Source: Candidatus Iainarchaeum sp.
GTDB taxonomy: Archaea > Iainarchaeota > Iainarchaeia > Iainarchaeales > SKW153
Reading direction: 5' to 3'
NCBI GenBank assembly: GCA_026414365.1
Contig: JAOAJD010000001.1
Coordinates: 231,687 to 295,686, forward strand
Length of the DNA: 64,000 nt
Positions 25,973 to 36,866 of the stretch are shown here, one piece after another (the stretch's first letter is position 1; the number at the start of each line of letters is the position of its first letter). A model generated the notes under the pieces. The model was given only the letters and a program-made list of their open reading frames with translations. It ran no database searches and was not told the origin of the DNA. A program made the position numbers and the translations under genes.

Positions 25973-28005
25973 GATATTATTTTAGTTGGCTCATCTCTCG
26001 CTTTGTCTCTATCTAAAATATATAAACTCCCAGAAGCGGCATTTTCTAAATTTTTGTCGTGAGTAATAATAAATATTTGTTCAACTAGTTCAGGCAAATG
26101 ATTTCTAAGCATATCAGCTAACCTAAAAACAGCATTACTATCTAAGTTATGTGTTGGCTCATCCAGAATAATCCAACCTAAATTTCTAGCTAAAACTAGA
26201 GAAACAGAGATTCTCATAACCAAAGCTACAGAACTTCTTTCTCCACCGCTAAGTATCCCATCTACACTAACCCAACTCCCATCCCTTGTGCACACAACAA
26301 CTTCATAACTTGATTCTTCTATCAAAATCTTAGCACTGGTATAATCTTTATATGGATAAACTTTATCCCAAATGTTGTCCATAGCTTCATTTATCGCACC
26401 TAAGAGATAATCCCTTAATTCTACTTGCATCGAAACCAATGCGTTTATAAATATTTTCAGTTTTTCCATCTTTGTACTTGCTTTTTTTATAAAATTCTCG
26501 TAATTTTCAATTTCAGATTTTTTCTTTTCAAACAAAATAATATTTTTTTCAACCTCTTTTGAAATATAAAAATAACTTTCTAATTCTTTTTTTATTGATG
26601 CTTTGGTTTCTCTCAAAGATGAAACTAACTCCCGTTTACTCTCGATTAAGCTTTTATCAATATTGATTGAAGAAAGTTCTTTTTCAATATTTTCTAACTT
26701 ATTCTTCTCAGCAACAATCTCAGATTCTAAAGAAATTATTTTCTTTTCTTTTTCTCTAACCATTTCTGCTTCAGATTTGCTCTTTAGCAAGATCTCTAAC
26801 TCTTTATTCTTTTCTTTTATTGCCCTTCTAATTTCATCAGACTCTTTCTCTAAGCGAATAATCTTATTTTTACTATCACTCTCTTCCTTCTCCAACATAT
26901 TTATTAATTTGTTATTTTCCTCTACAAGAGTTTGTTTTAGCTCTTCTTTCACAGGTTGCGAACAAACAGGGCATTTGTTTCCTAAATTTTTCAGATCGTA
27001 TATCATCTTTATAGCTCTTTTCTTATTGGAAGATATCTCTCCCAAACTTGAAGAAATTTCAGAAATGTTCTTTTTAATTGATTGCTCTTTTGATTCTAAT
27101 TCATTTATTTTCTGATTTATCAAATCTATTTTTCTGTTTATTTCATTTAAGTCTAAAAAAGACTTTTTCGAAATTTCTTCTTTATATTCTAAAACCCTCT
27201 TATTTATAGAAGAAATTCTCTCGATACATAATGCTTTATTTCTCTCCAAATAAGTTTGTCTCTCTAATTTTTCCTCTTCTTTTTTTAGAGATTCTAATTG
27301 AACAGAGATTTCTTTGTCCAATTCTTTAAGTTTTTTCTCATTGTGCTCTATGTTTATCTGAATTTGTTTTAATTTTTCTCTAGCCGCTACTAATTCTTCT
27401 TCAGAAAAACTTTTTTTTAATTCTTTCAAAACTCTTTCTCTTTCCTCAAGTAATTTTTTTAAATAATTTAACAAAGAAACTGCATTGGACCTTGCTAATT
27501 CATATTTATCTAACTGCAGAAGTTGGTCAAATTTTCTCTTTCTTTCTGAGGCGCTAAGCTTTAGGAAATAATCTAATTCATTTTGTTCAGAATAAACTGC
27601 TAAAACAAACAACTCATAGCTAACTCCTAATATTTCCTCTATCTTAGCATTTACGTCTTTTGGTTTTGGACCAAATATTAGCTTTCCACTTTCGTAAAGA
27701 TTTGCTTCACTTGCACCCTTCCTTTTAATTTTTCTTTCTACGCAATATGATCTTTCATTGTAGTCAAAATCAAGTTTCAAAATAGCATAATCTGCTTTAT
27801 TTGGTTTTGAAGTAATTAAATCGTCTAAAGTTACTTTTTTTGATGACAATGCTGGAAAAGTACCGTAAAGACAAAAACAAATTGCATCCATTATACTTGT
27901 TTTACCTGCACCCATCACTCCAATAATTACATTTGTCCCTTTAGAGAAAGTTAACTCCGTTTTGCAATGGCACTTCCAATTTTCTAAATATATTTTGTTT
28001 ATCAT
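25966..28005 (-). CDS. rad50: Rad50 DNA double-strand break repair ATPase
   Basis: IYLENWKCHCKTELTFSKGTNVIIGVMGAGKTSIMDAI, zinc hook CPVC, LSGGERSSVALVMRISVSLVLARNLGWIILDEPTHNLD. Confidence 0.9.
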   Translation of the reverse strand: MINKIYLENWKCHCKTELTFSKGTNVIIGVMGAGKTSIMDAICFCLYGTFPALSSKKVTLDDLITSKPNKADYAILKLDFDYNERSYCVERKIKRKGASEANLYESGKLIFGPKPKDVNAKIEEILGVSYELFVLAVYSEQNELDYFLKLSASERKRKFDQLLQLDKYELARSNAVSLLNYLKKLLEERERVLKELKKSFSEEELVAAREKLKQIQINIEHNEKKLKELDKEISVQLESLKKEEEKLERQTYLERNKALCIERISSINKRVLEYKEEISKKSFLDLNEINRKIDLINQKINELESKEQSIKKNISEISSSLGEISSNKKRAIKMIYDLKNLGNKCPVCSQPVKEELKQTLVEENNKLINMLEKEESDSKNKIIRLEKESDEIRRAIKEKNKELEILLKSKSEAEMVREKEKKIISLESEIVAEKNKLENIEKELSSINIDKSLIESKRELVSSLRETKASIKKELESYFYISKEVEKNIILFEKKKSEIENYENFIKKASTKMEKLKIFINALVSMQVELRDYLLGAINEAMDNIWDKVYPYKDYTSAKILIEESSYEVVVCTRDGSWVSVDGILSGGERSSVALVMRISVSLVLARNLGWIILDEPTHNLDSNAVFRLADMLRNHLPELVEQIFIITHDKNLENAASGSLYILDRDKARDEPTKIISY

Positions 28006-28126
28006 TAATATAAATTATTCAACTAAAAAACATTAAAACATGCGGTTGTAAATATTATTTACTTAAAAATAAAAATTGCTAAAAACATGCTAATTTAAAT
28101 TAATATTTGCTCCAAAGAATAAAAGT

Positions 28127-30148
28127 ATGAAGTTAATAATTACTGAAAAAGAAATTGCGGCAGCAAAGATAGCTGAAATATTGGCTAACAAGAAAGTGAG
28201 CAAATCTATTTATGAGAATGTACCAATTTTCCCTTTCGAAAAAAATAAAATAAAATATATTGTATTTCCTCTAAAGGGCCATATAGTAGATGTTGACTTC
28301 CCAAGTTATTATTCCAGTTGGGTTGGAACAGACATAAAAAAACTAGTTTTTGTGGAACCTATTTATATAGAGAAGGAAAAGAGAATAGCAGAAGCGCTTA
28401 AGAAAATTGCTTCAGAAGCAGATGAAGTAATAATAGCAACAGACGCAGATAGAGAAGGTGAATCTATAGGAGTTGAGGCAATAGAAATAATAAAAAAAAT
28501 AAAACCAAACGTTAAAATAAAAAGAGCGATATTTTCAGCTATAACTCCCAAAGATATAAATGAAGCATTTTCAAAATTAGAAGAAGTTGATTATAATTTG
28601 GCTGATTCTGCTAACTCAAGAAGAGAAATAGATTTGCTGTGGGGAGCTGCACTAACAAGATTCCTTTCTTTAGCCACAGGTAGACTTGGAAAAGACTTTT
28701 TATCTGTTGGCAGAGTACAAACACCTGTGCTTTCATTAATAGTTTCTAGAGAAAAAGAGAGAATGCAATTTAAACCAAAAAAATATTGGGAGATAAAAGC
28801 AATATTCGAAAAAGATAAACAAACTTTTGAAGCATATCATAAAGAGGGTAAATTTTGGGAAAAAGAAAAAGCAGAAAGAGTATTTAAAAATAAATCAGGG
28901 TATGGGATAGTTAAAGAAGTGAAAAGTAAAGAAAAAATAATTAAGAAACCTCTACCTTTTAACACCACAGAATTCTTAAGATCTGCTACAACTATTGGCT
29001 TCAGCGCACATGAAGCTATGTCTATAGCTGAATATTTATATCAAAGTGGGTATATATCGTATCCTAGGACTGATAATCAAGTATATCCTTCAACAATAAA
29101 CCTTAAAGAAATATTAGAAGAATTGAGCAAAAATGAAGATTTGGGTAAGGATGCGAAAGAAATACTCTCTAAGAAATCTATAAAACCTTCAGCAGGAAAA
29201 CAAACAAAAGACCATCCTCCAATATATCCTGTGGGAAATTGCAAAAAAGAAAATGTTAACGCAAAACAATGGAAAATATATGAGTTAGTAGTAAGAAGGT
29301 TTCTTGCAACTTTGGCGGAGGATGCAAGAGTTAATAGTACTAGCATACTTATAGATTTGTCTTCAGAACCGTATGTTGCTAATGGACAAACTGTAATAGA
29401 TCCTGGTTGGAAAAAATATTATCCTTATTCTAAACTTTCAGAAGTAATACTGCCACAAATAAAAAAGAACGACAAAGTAAAATTAATAGATCATAAGTTG
29501 GAAGAGAAAGAAACAAAACCTCCAGAGAGATATAGTCAATCGGCTTTGATTAAGCTAATGGAAGAGCTTGGCTTAGGTACCAAAGCAACAAGAGCCGAAA
29601 TAATACAGAAGTTGTATCAAAGGAGATATATACATGGGTCTAAAGCAATTGAACCAAACAATTTAGCTTTTGCAGTTATTGATGTTCTACAGAAAGATGC
29701 TGAAAAAATAACAAAGCCGGATATGACTGCCGAACTAGAAAAAGAGATGGATTTAGTAGCAATTGGCAAAAAAAAGAAAAAAGAAGTTGTAGACGAATCA
29801 AGAAACATGCTTAAAGAAATAATAGATGAGCTTTGTGAGAAAAGAGAAAATATTTCTAGAGAAATTAAGAAAGCTTTAGCAAAAGATGCTTCGATAGGCA
29901 AATGTACTGTATGTAATGGAGAATTGAGAATTATAAACTCAAAATTTGGAAAAAGATTTATAGCATGTTCTAACTATCCAAACTGTAAAAATAGTTTCCC
30001 TATGCCCCAAAAAGGAAAAGTAACTATTGAAAATAAAATATGCAATTATTGTAACAATCCTATAATAAAAGTAAGTATGGGTAAATCCAGTTATAAAATG
30101 TGTATAAACCCAAATTGTAAAAGCAAAGAAAATTGGAAAACAAAATAG
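28127..30148 (+). CDS. topA: DNA topoisomerase I (type IA) with zinc fingers
   Basis: Toprim ATDADREGESIG, SVGRVQTPVLSLIV, GYISYPRTDNQVYP, C-terminal CxxC zinc fingers. Confidence 0.95.
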   Translation: MKLIITEKEIAAAKIAEILANKKVSKSIYENVPIFPFEKNKIKYIVFPLKGHIVDVDFPSYYSSWVGTDIKKLVFVEPIYIEKEKRIAEALKKIASEADEVIIATDADREGESIGVEAIEIIKKIKPNVKIKRAIFSAITPKDINEAFSKLEEVDYNLADSANSRREIDLLWGAALTRFLSLATGRLGKDFLSVGRVQTPVLSLIVSREKERMQFKPKKYWEIKAIFEKDKQTFEAYHKEGKFWEKEKAERVFKNKSGYGIVKEVKSKEKIIKKPLPFNTTEFLRSATTIGFSAHEAMSIAEYLYQSGYISYPRTDNQVYPSTINLKEILEELSKNEDLGKDAKEILSKKSIKPSAGKQTKDHPPIYPVGNCKKENVNAKQWKIYELVVRRFLATLAEDARVNSTSILIDLSSEPYVANGQTVIDPGWKKYYPYSKLSEVILPQIKKNDKVKLIDHKLEEKETKPPERYSQSALIKLMEELGLGTKATRAEIIQKLYQRRYIHGSKAIEPNNLAFAVIDVLQKDAEKITKPDMTAELEKEMDLVAIGKKKKKEVVDESRNMLKEIIDELCEKRENISREIKKALAKDASIGKCTVCNGELRIINSKFGKRFIACSNYPNCKNSFPMPQKGKVTIENKICNYCNNPIIKVSMGKSSYKMCINPNCKSKENWKTK

Positions 30149-30155
30149 AAGTAGT

Positions 30156-30196
30156 AGGAAGGGGAAAAATAAAATGGTGAGCCCAAACCCCTTCCT
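30156..30196. other. Stem-loop with 9-bp perfect stem AGGAAGGGG/CCCCTTCCT, 23-nt loop
   Basis: GC-rich inverted repeat in AT-rich intergenic DNA just downstream of topA. Confidence 0.5.
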
Positions 30197-30339
30197 AAAA
30201 ATAATTTATTTGTTTTTTATTGGATCCCCCAATTTATAATAGAATTATAATCCTGATTTATATTTAATATTTAATTAAATTTTGTGTCCTTTTAGACACA
30301 TTTAAAAACTTTTAGATGTACTAAAAAATATAAATATGG

Positions 30340-30885
30340 TTGGTCAAAATGTCCGTTATAAAAAAACCAGACGATGAAATAAGACTAAAAATAATAGAAG
30401 CTCTAATGCAAAAGAAAACATCTATGCCAAGCATAAGAGAGATACAAAAAAGAACTGGATTGCATAAAGCAACAATAAAATCATCTTTAGATTTTCTGGA
30501 AAAGGAAAAAATATTACTTGGATTTGGCCCAAAGATTAACTTTAGAGGTCTTGGTTACAAACTAGAAGTTATTGAAATGTTACAAATAGATACATCAAAA
30601 AAAGAATTATTTGGAAAGTTTTTAGACGTTGCTAATAAGGATCCAAACTTATTTAGATTGTCTGCTACGATAGGTTCTGGAACTTGGAACATAATTGCAT
30701 ATCATATATACAAAGATGTTGAATCTTATCATAAAGGGACACAACAGAAATATTATGAAAAAATAGAAAACATATATGATCTAGTAAAGGACAGACAAAT
30801 ATTTTATGCAACAGAACCACTTTATAAAAATGCATCAAGAACTGACTCTGTATTAGAGATAATAAAAAAGGAAAGAGGTTATTAA
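30340..30885 (+). CDS. Winged-helix transcriptional regulator (Lrp-like)
   Basis: MPSIREIQKRTGLHKATIKSSLDFLEKEKILLGFGPKINFRGLGY HTH followed by effector-like domain. Confidence 0.6.
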   Translation: MVKMSVIKKPDDEIRLKIIEALMQKKTSMPSIREIQKRTGLHKATIKSSLDFLEKEKILLGFGPKINFRGLGYKLEVIEMLQIDTSKKELFGKFLDVANKDPNLFRLSATIGSGTWNIIAYHIYKDVESYHKGTQQKYYEKIENIYDLVKDRQIFYATEPLYKNASRTDSVLEIIKKERGY

Positions 30886-31694
30886 TGTCTACAAAAATAG
30901 AATTATTTTTCGATAAAAGCTTGGAAGAAAATGCTAATTACTACTTTGAACAATCAAAAAAATTAAAGAAAAAATTAGAAGGATTGGAAAAAGCGTTAAA
31001 AGAGATGGAGCAAAAATTAGAAGATGCCAAAAAAAATGTTGTTGAAAAGAAAGAAATTAAACTAGAGAAAAAAAGGAGGAGAGAGTGGTTTGAAAAATTC
31101 AGATGGTTTTTTACCTCTAACGGATTTTTAGTAATAGCTGGTAGAGACGCAACAAGCAATGAAGTAGTTGTAAAGAAATATATGGAGAAAGATGATTTGT
31201 ATTTTCATGCTGATGTTTATGGTGCGCCGCATGTTGTACTAAAAACTTGCAAATCAGAGATAAAACAAGAAGATAAAGAAGAAGCAGCTACTTTTGCAGC
31301 AACTTTTTCAAATGCGTGGAAAGATGGAATAAGTTATGCTAACGTTTATTCTGTTAAGCCAGAACAAGTAACGAAAGAAGCACCTACTGGAGAATTTCTT
31401 ACTAGAGGGGCTTTTTACATCAAAGGACAAAGAGAATGGTTTTATAAAGTTAAGTTAGAGTGCTTTATTGGCATAGAAAAATTTGAAGATTCTTATAGAG
31501 TTATGGCTGGTCCAAAAAAAGCTGTAGAAAAAAAATGTTTTGTCTTTTTTGAAATAAAACAGGGAAAAAAAGAAAAAAGTGAAGTTGCAAAAATAATAAA
31601 GAATTATGTTAAAGAGAAGTATGGTATTGATCTAAACCTAGATGATTTAATTGCAGCTATGCCTAATGGCTATAGTGATGTTATCATAAAATAA
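30885..31694 (+). CDS. Rqc2/NEMF-like NFACT-R domain protein lacking an obvious NFACT-N
   Basis: Coiled coil then RREWFEKFRWFFTSNGFLVIAGRDATSNEVVVKKYMEKDDLYFHADVYGAPHVVLK and TRGAFYIKGQREWF. Confidence 0.85.
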   Translation: MSTKIELFFDKSLEENANYYFEQSKKLKKKLEGLEKALKEMEQKLEDAKKNVVEKKEIKLEKKRRREWFEKFRWFFTSNGFLVIAGRDATSNEVVVKKYMEKDDLYFHADVYGAPHVVLKTCKSEIKQEDKEEAATFAATFSNAWKDGISYANVYSVKPEQVTKEAPTGEFLTRGAFYIKGQREWFYKVKLECFIGIEKFEDSYRVMAGPKKAVEKKCFVFFEIKQGKKEKSEVAKIIKNYVKEKYGIDLNLDDLIAAMPNGYSDVIIK

Positions 31695-31760
31695 ATTTGC
31701 ATTAAAATAAATGAAGGTCAGAACAAATAAAAGAAAGTCATTATGATTTCTTATAAAAAA

Positions 31761-33947
31761 TTATCTTATATAGGTAGGCTTAAAATTCACATATTGTTTG
31801 CTAAAGGACTCATAGCTATCGCTTATCTCTTTGCTTATTGTTGGATAAATTTTTTGCATTGCTTTTTCGAAATGCTCTTTCTTAACTTTGCCTGCTTTGT
31901 TCTTATTCTCCCTTATGCATAACAATGCTGCCTCTCTAACTAAACCCTCTATGTCTGCACCAGAATAACCTTCAAGCTTTCTAGCCAGCTCTTGAAGATT
32001 AACACTATCATCTAAAGGTACATTTTTAGTATGAACCTTTAATATAGCTAATCTTGCTTTTTCATCTGGAGCTGGGACATAAATCAATTTATCAAATCTT
32101 CCTGGTCTTAACAAAGCAGGATCTAAAAGATCTGGTCTATTGGTAGCTCCTATTACTACAATATCTTTTATAGACTCTATTCCATCTAACTCTGTTAAAA
32201 GTTGGTTAAGCGCAGAATCATAAACTCTTGTACCAACTGAATCTGCATCACTCCTCCTAACAGCTATGGCATCAATTTCATCAAAGAAAACAACTACAGG
32301 ACTAACTTGTCTTGCCTTTCTGAAAACGGATCTTATTCCTCTTTCTGTTTCTCCAACCCATTTACTAACCAATTCAGGTCCCTTTATTGAAATGAAGTTT
32401 GCCTCAGATTCTGTAGCTACTGCTTTAGCTAATAAAGTTTTTCCTGTTCCTGGTGGACCATAAAGCAATATCCCTTTTGTTGGTCTTATACCCATTTCTT
32501 TGAATATTTTTGGATTTTTCAAAGGCCATTCTACAGCCTCTTTTATCTCTTCTTTAATTTTATCTAATCCTCCTATATCCGCCCACTTAACATTCGGTAT
32601 TTCTACAGTGATCTCTCTTAAAGCAGATGGTTGAACCTCCTTTAATGCATCTAAGAAATCATCCTTAGTAACCTTTAAGGATTCCAAAATCTCTTCAGGT
32701 ATTGTATCTTCGTCAAGATTTATCTTTGGTAAATACCTGCGCAAGGCTTTCATAGCTGCTTCTTTCGCTAAAACTTCTAAATCTGCACCAACAAAACCGT
32801 GAGTTATTGAAGCTAAATAATCTAGATTTACGTTTTCATCTAAAGGCATTCCTCTTGTATGAATTTGTAGTATTTGTTTTCTACCTTTCTTGTCAGGCAC
32901 TGGAAACTCAATTTCTCTATCGAACCTTCCAGGCCTACGTAAAGCTTCATCTATTGAATTGACTCTGTTTGTTGCTCCTATTACTATAACGTTTCCTCTT
33001 GCCTCCATTCCATCCATTGCAGTTAAAATTTGAGCTACTACTCTTCTTTCCACTTCTCCAACTACTTCATCTCTCTTTGGTGCAATTGCATCCAACTCAT
33101 CAAAGAATATTATACTTGGTGCTTTCTCTTTTGCTTCCTTAAAAATTTGCCTTATTTTCTCTTCAGCTTCTCCAACAAATTTACTCATAATAGAAGGCCC
33201 ATCAATTGGAATAAAATGAGCTTCGGTCTCTGATGCTACTGCTTTAGCTAACAAAGTTTTTCCTGTTCCTGGTGGACCATGCAACAATACTCCTTTAGGA
33301 GGTTGTATTCCTAACCTTCTAAATATCTCGGGATGTTTCATTGGTAGTTCGATTAACTCTCTAACTTTCTGTATCTGCTCATCTAAACCTCCGATATCCT
33401 CATAAGAAACTTTAGGCACTGCTGAATCAACAACACCCTTCACAGGTTCTTCTCTAATAATAAACTGTGTAAAATCAGTAACTTTAACTATGCCTTTTGG
33501 TATTGTATCGATAACTTGATAAACAAATCCAGACCCAAAACCACTAACCCAGATCCTATCTCCTTTTACTAATGGTCTTCCTATGAAATTTCTCTTGAGT
33601 ATTCTTTCATATCCTTTTGCAATTATCTTGATTGGCTCTGTTGGTGCAATCTCTGCTTTCTTCGCTTCTTCAACAACTGCTTTTCTCACAACAACTTTTT
33701 CTCCTAAAGCAGTTCCACAATTTTTTCTTATTAAATGGTCCATTCTAATTATTCCCTTGTTTTCATCTTCTTGTCTCGCTGGCCAAACAACAGCAGCAGT
33801 TTTTCTTGTACCTTCTATTTCAACTATATCTCCAGAAGTAATTCCTAATAAATCTTTAGTTTTTTTATCTAACGTTATAATGCTTCTCCCAACATGTGCC
33901 GGGTCTGGCTCTTCAACTCTAAGAACAATTTCTTTTTTTTCAGCCAT
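31761..33947 (-). CDS. CDC48/VCP-like AAA+ ATPase
   Basis: N-domain plus two AAA modules ([36 protein letters not shown]) with ATNR(V/P)xxxDxALxRPGRFD. Confidence 0.97.
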   Translation of the reverse strand: MAEKKEIVLRVEEPDPAHVGRSIITLDKKTKDLLGITSGDIVEIEGTRKTAAVVWPARQEDENKGIIRMDHLIRKNCGTALGEKVVVRKAVVEEAKKAEIAPTEPIKIIAKGYERILKRNFIGRPLVKGDRIWVSGFGSGFVYQVIDTIPKGIVKVTDFTQFIIREEPVKGVVDSAVPKVSYEDIGGLDEQIQKVRELIELPMKHPEIFRRLGIQPPKGVLLHGPPGTGKTLLAKAVASETEAHFIPIDGPSIMSKFVGEAEEKIRQIFKEAKEKAPSIIFFDELDAIAPKRDEVVGEVERRVVAQILTAMDGMEARGNVIVIGATNRVNSIDEALRRPGRFDREIEFPVPDKKGRKQILQIHTRGMPLDENVNLDYLASITHGFVGADLEVLAKEAAMKALRRYLPKINLDEDTIPEEILESLKVTKDDFLDALKEVQPSALREITVEIPNVKWADIGGLDKIKEEIKEAVEWPLKNPKIFKEMGIRPTKGILLYGPPGTGKTLLAKAVATESEANFISIKGPELVSKWVGETERGIRSVFRKARQVSPVVVFFDEIDAIAVRRSDADSVGTRVYDSALNQLLTELDGIESIKDIVVIGATNRPDLLDPALLRPGRFDKLIYVPAPDEKARLAILKVHTKNVPLDDSVNLQELARKLEGYSGADIEGLVREAALLCIRENKNKAGKVKKEHFEKAMQKIYPTISKEISDSYESFSKQYVNFKPTYIR

Positions 33948-34093
33948 GAAAATTACCTATCTAACTATTTAAACTCTTAAAAGCAAAATCTTCTTTAAAT
34001 ATACTCGTAATTCTATAAAACATAAAACAACAAAAAATATTATTAAAATAGAGGATAACGAAAAGAAGAGAAAAGTGTTGTAACTATTTGTTT

Positions 34094-34561
34094 TTACTTA
34101 ACTTCAATTATTTTCTGTCTTTGTTTTGACGTTGTTTTCTTTGGTATTCTTACTTCTAATAATCCATTTTTATAGCTAGCCGTTGCTTTATCAATATCTG
34201 CATATTCTGGCAAACTAATGTACCTCTTAAAACCAACACTTCTAGAAGAATAACTATAACTATCTTTGTCTTTCTTCTCTTTTTCCTCTTTTTTCATTCC
34301 CTTGATTTCTAATCCATCTCCTGTAGCAACTATTTCAACATTTTCTTTTTCAATTCCTGGTAGTTCAACTTTCGCAATTATTTCTTTGTCTGTCTCTTCT
34401 AATTCTGCAAAGGCTCTTCTAAATATTTCTTTTTTAGCAGGGAAATCTAGATCATAAAAGAAACTGTCATTGAAGAAATCATCAAATAAATCTCTAAATC
34501 TATTTCTAATCCTTAACCCTTCAAATGGAACAATATCTCTCATACCACCACCTCCGTTCAA
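34094..34561 (-). CDS. hsp20: Hsp20/alpha-crystallin small heat shock protein
   Basis: IIAKVELPGIEKENVEIVATGDGLEIKGMKKEE... ATASYKNGLLEVRIPKK. Confidence 0.92.
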   Translation of the reverse strand: MNGGGGMRDIVPFEGLRIRNRFRDLFDDFFNDSFFYDLDFPAKKEIFRRAFAELEETDKEIIAKVELPGIEKENVEIVATGDGLEIKGMKKEEKEKKDKDSYSYSSRSVGFKRYISLPEYADIDKATASYKNGLLEVRIPKKTTSKQRQKIIEVK

Positions 34562-34703
34562 AAAAATAAAAAATATCTAATTTTTTTAGACATTTATAAA
34601 AATATTTAGACTTTTTATATTTAAAAACCTTTCTTCAGGTAAGAAGTGATTATAAAAATAGGATTGTCACAAACTTTTTCGAAATTAAGTTAATACTAAA
34701 AAC

Positions 34704-35267
34704 TTAGATGACAAAACTACCAATAAGAGCGATAGAAAACAAAATAGCCCAAATCTTAAGATCCCACATAAAGACTTTAACTCCATCTAAAATAAAAAAA
34801 GGCAGTAGATTAAAGAAAGCCAGGTAAAAGTTCATTCTTGCTGAAAACAAAAAGAGTTTTTCAAAAAATCCTGTGGAAGTGAGTGATAAAAAAAGTAAGA
34901 TAATACCAATAAGAATGTTTGTAGCAGGTCCCGCAGCAGATATAATACCGTTTTCTCTTTTTCCAATCCTGTGATCATTAAACACATAAACTGCTCCAGG
35001 CGCAGCAAAGATAAACCCTAAGAAAGCAGAGAAGATTGTGAAAATTAAACCTGGCCACCAAAGTCTATATTCTGCATGAACCCCAAAGTATTTTGCTACA
35101 TTTCTATGTGCCAATTCATGAAAAACAAAACCAGTACCAACTGCAAATAATGCAATTGGAATAATACTGATAATGTTTGATGAATTTAATCTACCAAGGA
35201 GTATTGCAAAGGCAAGACTTATAGTAAGCCAACTAATTAAAATTTCACTAAGCTCTTTATTATCCAT
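34704..35267 (-). CDS. M50 site-2-like membrane metalloprotease
   Basis: FHELAHRNVAKYFG (HExxH) and FFNLLPFFILDG. Confidence 0.85.
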   Translation of the reverse strand: MDNKELSEILISWLTISLAFAILLGRLNSSNIISIIPIALFAVGTGFVFHELAHRNVAKYFGVHAEYRLWWPGLIFTIFSAFLGFIFAAPGAVYVFNDHRIGKRENGIISAAGPATNILIGIILLFLSLTSTGFFEKLFLFSARMNFYLAFFNLLPFFILDGVKVFMWDLKIWAILFSIALIGSFVI

Positions 35268-35409
35268 AAATTAATTTTTTCATAGAAAAAACATTTAAAA
35301 CAAACACAAAACAAAAAAAACTCTAGTGAAGACTAAAAAATATTGAATGACAATGATAATTCGACAATAAACGAAATATTTATATACTTTTTTTACATGT
35401 TTCTTATTT

Positions 35410-35622
35410 ATGAGAACAATGAGAGTAGGCGATGGAGAAATCGACAAAAAATTTGAAAAACAAAGAGCACAAATAAGTATAGAATTTATAATCATAATTG
35501 CAGCCGTTGTTGCAGTGGTTTTAATCTTAGTAAACTGGATGCAAAAAACTGCTGAAAAAGGTACTGAAAAAATGTCTAAGAAAGCTGATGAAGTGTTTAA
35601 GGTTATTGACCAAATTGAATGA
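35410..35622 (+). CDS. Class III signal peptide pilin
   Basis: KFEKQRAQISIEFIIIIAAVVAVVLILVNWMQ. Confidence 0.82.
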   Translation: MRTMRVGDGEIDKKFEKQRAQISIEFIIIIAAVVAVVLILVNWMQKTAEKGTEKMSKKADEVFKVIDQIE

Positions 35623-36073
35623 TTTAATGACCAAAAAAAATATTTTTGTAAAAACAAACGCACAAATAAGTATAGAGTATCTCATCTTAATTGCAGTATC
35701 TCTAGGATCTATTTTAATATTGACCCAAGCGATGGATAAAATTAATGAAGTATTTATTTTTCTAATAGAATTGAAAGAAGCAGAAAGAATAATGAACAGT
35801 ATAGAAAGTAGGATTAACCTCTTGAACGAACTTGCAGATAATAGTTGTATGTGTGAAGATTTATATTTTGGTAATGCGCATAAAGAACTAAAAAAAGATT
35901 ATGATAAAATTACTTTAACAATTAGATACAAAACTAGAGAAAAAGATATTTCTAGAGATGTTAAACTTAGAAATGTTGTTATAAAAAATCAAATCGTAGA
36001 AAAACTAAAAAAAATTTGCATAACAAAAAAAGATAATTTTCTAATAATAGATAACAAATGTCAACCTTTCTAA
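35588..36073 (+). CDS. Class III signal peptide pilin-like protein
   Basis: FVKTNAQISIEYLILIAVSLGSILILTQAMDKI; larger Cys-containing ectodomain. Confidence 0.78.
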   Translation: MKCLRLLTKLNDLMTKKNIFVKTNAQISIEYLILIAVSLGSILILTQAMDKINEVFIFLIELKEAERIMNSIESRINLLNELADNSCMCEDLYFGNAHKELKKDYDKITLTIRYKTREKDISRDVKLRNVVIKNQIVEKLKKICITKKDNFLIIDNKCQPF

Positions 36074-36409
36074 ATGCAGATTGTCTATATAGTAAATATC
36101 TACCGCATTGCTTTCTGTAGTTGAAATAGAATTACAATCTACAAAGAACTTATCTTTATCTGAGTAAAAATATGCTTTTTTTCCATAAAAAAAGAAACAA
36201 AAATCTTTAGTAAGTAAATCTTTATCAAAAGAATTTTCTATCAACCAAATTCTAGCTAAGTCATATTGTTTTTGGATTATTATAAAATCTTCCAAATCTT
36301 GATTCAAGTTTACTGAATGAAAACTTAAAAATAACAGACAAAAACAAAACAAAAAAAATATACTATCATAACTAAAAACAAATCCTCTAATCATAACAAA
36401 ACCTTGCAA
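36041..36409 (-). CDS. Small prepilin-like protein (cassette B, gene 4; likely start about 36394)
   Basis: MIRGFVFSYDSIFFLFCFCLLFLSF N-terminus and single TM helix. Confidence 0.5.
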   Translation of the reverse strand: MQGFVMIRGFVFSYDSIFFLFCFCLLFLSFHSVNLNQDLEDFIIIQKQYDLARIWLIENSFDKDLLTKDFCFFFYGKKAYFYSDKDKFFVDCNSISTTESNAVDIYYIDNLHLERLTFVIYY

Positions 36410-36863
36410 TAAGCTTTGCTTTATATCTTTTATCTTTCATAACAACAACAAATCTTTCCATAGAAAAGCAGTTTTCTTCTTCGTCTAAACTACAAAAAAC
36501 TTCGCTTTTATTATCTTCATATTTTAAAAACAAACATTGTAGATAAATTTTGCTATTCAACAAATAGAAGGGCAGCTCCATCTTCTTCAATAAATTATAA
36601 TCTATTGTGTTCTCAATTATTCTTTTTTTATCTGTATCGTAATATGCACTACCAAGTAAAGGAAAATTTTCATTTCGATCTCTGATAAAAATATTTAGAA
36701 AAGAGCTAGTTTTTCTAAAGTCAGAAAATTGTTTAAGCTGTTGGCTATAGAATAAAGTATTTTGAAAAACAAAAAACATGAAAAAAGAAGCTGAAACAAA
36801 TATTAAGAATAAACCTAAAGAGCTATCTGAAGAAAAAACAAATCCTTTCAAAAAAATCACCAA
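36387..36863 (-). CDS. Small prepilin-like protein (cassette B, gene 3)
   Basis: FLKGFVFSSDSSLGLFLIFVSASFFMFFVFQ. Confidence 0.55.
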   Translation of the reverse strand: MVIFLKGFVFSSDSSLGLFLIFVSASFFMFFVFQNTLFYSQQLKQFSDFRKTSSFLNIFIRDRNENFPLLGSAYYDTDKKRIIENTIDYNLLKKMELPFYLLNSKIYLQCLFLKYEDNKSEVFCSLDEEENCFSMERFVVVMKDKRYKAKLIARFCYD

Positions 36864-36866
36864 AAA

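Noticed and set aside
26603-27115. 170-aa plus-strand ORF
   Set aside because: Antisense to the coiled-coil region of rad50; Ser/Phe-rich composition typical of a reverse-strand artefact.
28040-28100. Repeated AAAACATGC words between rad50 and topA
   Set aside because: Only two short copies; insufficient for a regulatory claim.
33583-33972. 129-aa plus-strand ORF
   Set aside because: Antisense to the CDC48 N-domain, no plausible independent signal.
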